From: Corynebacterium zhongnanshanii
Lineage (GTDB): Bacteria; Actinomycetota; Actinomycetes; Mycobacteriales; Mycobacteriaceae
DNA length: 64,000 nt
Direction of reading: 5' to 3'
Assembly: GCF_014490575.1 (NCBI RefSeq)
Contig: NZ_CP061033.1
Location: forward strand, 1,984,001 to 2,048,000
The notes beneath the pieces were generated by a model. It worked only from the letters and a program-made list of their open reading frames with translations. It searched no databases and was not told where the DNA came from. Every line of letters starts with the position of its first letter. Position 1 is the stretch's first letter. The translations under genes were made by a program, and so were the position numbers. Below, in pieces: positions 63,489 through 64,000 of the stretch.

Positions 63489-64000
63489 AAGCGATGACGC
63501 TCGCCACGGTGTTCGTGGCACTTGCCGGCTATGCCGTGCTGACAGTTGCTGGCCGCGCGATGGATACCGCGGGCTACGAGGCCTTTATGGTCTATTGGAG
63601 CCTCTTCTTCGCGCTGACTGGTGTGCTGGACGGGTTGATGCAGGAGACCACGCGCGCGGTGACTGCGGCGCAGGATGCGCAGGGTCGCGGCGCGCAGGGC
63701 CAGTCCACACAAGAGCGCAACGCGCAGGGGAAGTTCGCACAAGAGCGCAGCGCGCAGGCCTCCCCCACTGCGCGCCCGCTCGTGGTGACGGCCATCATTG
63801 CTGGCGTGACGGGACTCTTGGCGTTGGCCACGGGGCCGTTGTGGGCGTCGGATATTAGTCCCCACCTGGAAGGATGGGGAGTGGGCCTGCTGACGCTCGG
63901 CCTGCTCAGCTATGCCTTCCAGGCCACGGTCTGCGGCCTGCTGTCCGCAGCCCAGGCCTGGACAGCCTTCGCGGTGCTCATCAGCGTGGATTCCGGCATC
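63485..64000 (+). CDS. Flippase-like membrane protein, partial
   Basis: The frame opens at ATG 63485, overlapping the peptidase stop in ATGA, and runs to the window edge without a stop (172 residues seen). Hydrophobic helices occur at about 5-24, 33-52, 98-118 and 128-155. The pattern (MVYWSLFFALTGVLDGLMQE) resembles polysaccharide/oligosaccharide flippases of the MATE-MOP superfamily. A hydrophilic loop (about 60-95) contains two tandem 10-residue repeats encoded by 30-bp DNA repeats. Full identity needs the missing C-terminus. Confidence 0.75.
   Translation, partial: MKAMTLATVFVALAGYAVLTVAGRAMDTAGYEAFMVYWSLFFALTGVLDGLMQETTRAVTAAQDAQGRGAQGQSTQERNAQGKFAQERSAQASPTARPLVVTAIIAGVTGLLALATGPLWASDISPHLEGWGVGLLTLGLLSYAFQATVCGLLSAAQAWTAFAVLISVDSGI

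Overview
The window is high-G+C actinobacterial chromosome and fits the genus Corynebacterium. The lineage signals are an antigen-85-type mycolyltransferase, the mycothiol glycosyltransferase MshA, the corynebacterial block ppx - regX3/senX3 - gpmA - ybjN-like - mshA, a SdhCAB operon followed by a small membrane protein, and divergent aceA/aceB. AlkB plus FadD and a urease cluster suggest a lipid-using, urease-positive species. The sequence alone does not fix the species. No rRNA, tRNA or CRISPR array was seen.

Layout. 1-6.5 kb: a partial exopolyphosphatase, a Cys-rich protein, RegX3/SenX3, phosphoglycerate mutase, a YbjN-like protein and MshA, with a 52-nt perfect palindrome upstream of ybjN. 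6.7-10.5 kb: alkane/fatty-acid activation (FadD, AlkB, a small membrane protein, and a rubredoxin of only 54 residues). 10.5-20.1 kb: TetR regulator, MurB, a DUF2505 protein, a methyltransferase-like protein, an LmeA-like protein, an FAD monooxygenase, a YbaK deacylase, DeoC, and DUF2516 and DUF445 membrane proteins. 20.1-23.3 kb: a MITE-like inverted repeat and a FecCD-type ABC importer. 23.4-31.2 kb: urease genes ureA-[His-rich chelatase-like gene]-ureB-ureC-ureF-ureG, then fic, a LOG-family gene and finally ureD; no ureE is present. 31.4-35.4 kb: sdhCAB plus a small membrane gene, with an AcnR-like operator at the promoter. 35.7-40.3 kb: a GH65 disaccharide phosphorylase and a fusion of old yellow enzyme with beta-phosphoglucomutase.

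40.4-51.3 kb is the most dynamic part. Two full malate synthase G genes are mosaics of near-identical and divergent tracts. Between them lies an apparently imported operon (MFS, FAD hydroxylase, thioesterase, acyl-CoA dehydrogenase, then aceB copy 1) with a divergent CGNR regulator. After it come two 274-bp direct repeats enclosing a decayed IS256-type transposase and a DUF2283 gene. 51.3-64 kb: aceA, pirin, an AhpD-like protein, an SDR, three secreted proteins (two of them paralogues), Lpd, mycolyltransferase, an M1 aminopeptidase and the start of a flippase-like membrane protein.

Metabolic theme: alkanes and fatty acids would give acetyl-CoA, which the glyoxylate shunt (AceA/AceB), succinate dehydrogenase and Lpd-dependent complexes process. 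The strongest leads are the His-rich chelatase-like protein that may replace UreE, the OYE-HAD fusion, the mosaic aceB pair around the catabolic operon, and the AcnR-type site in front of sdhC.
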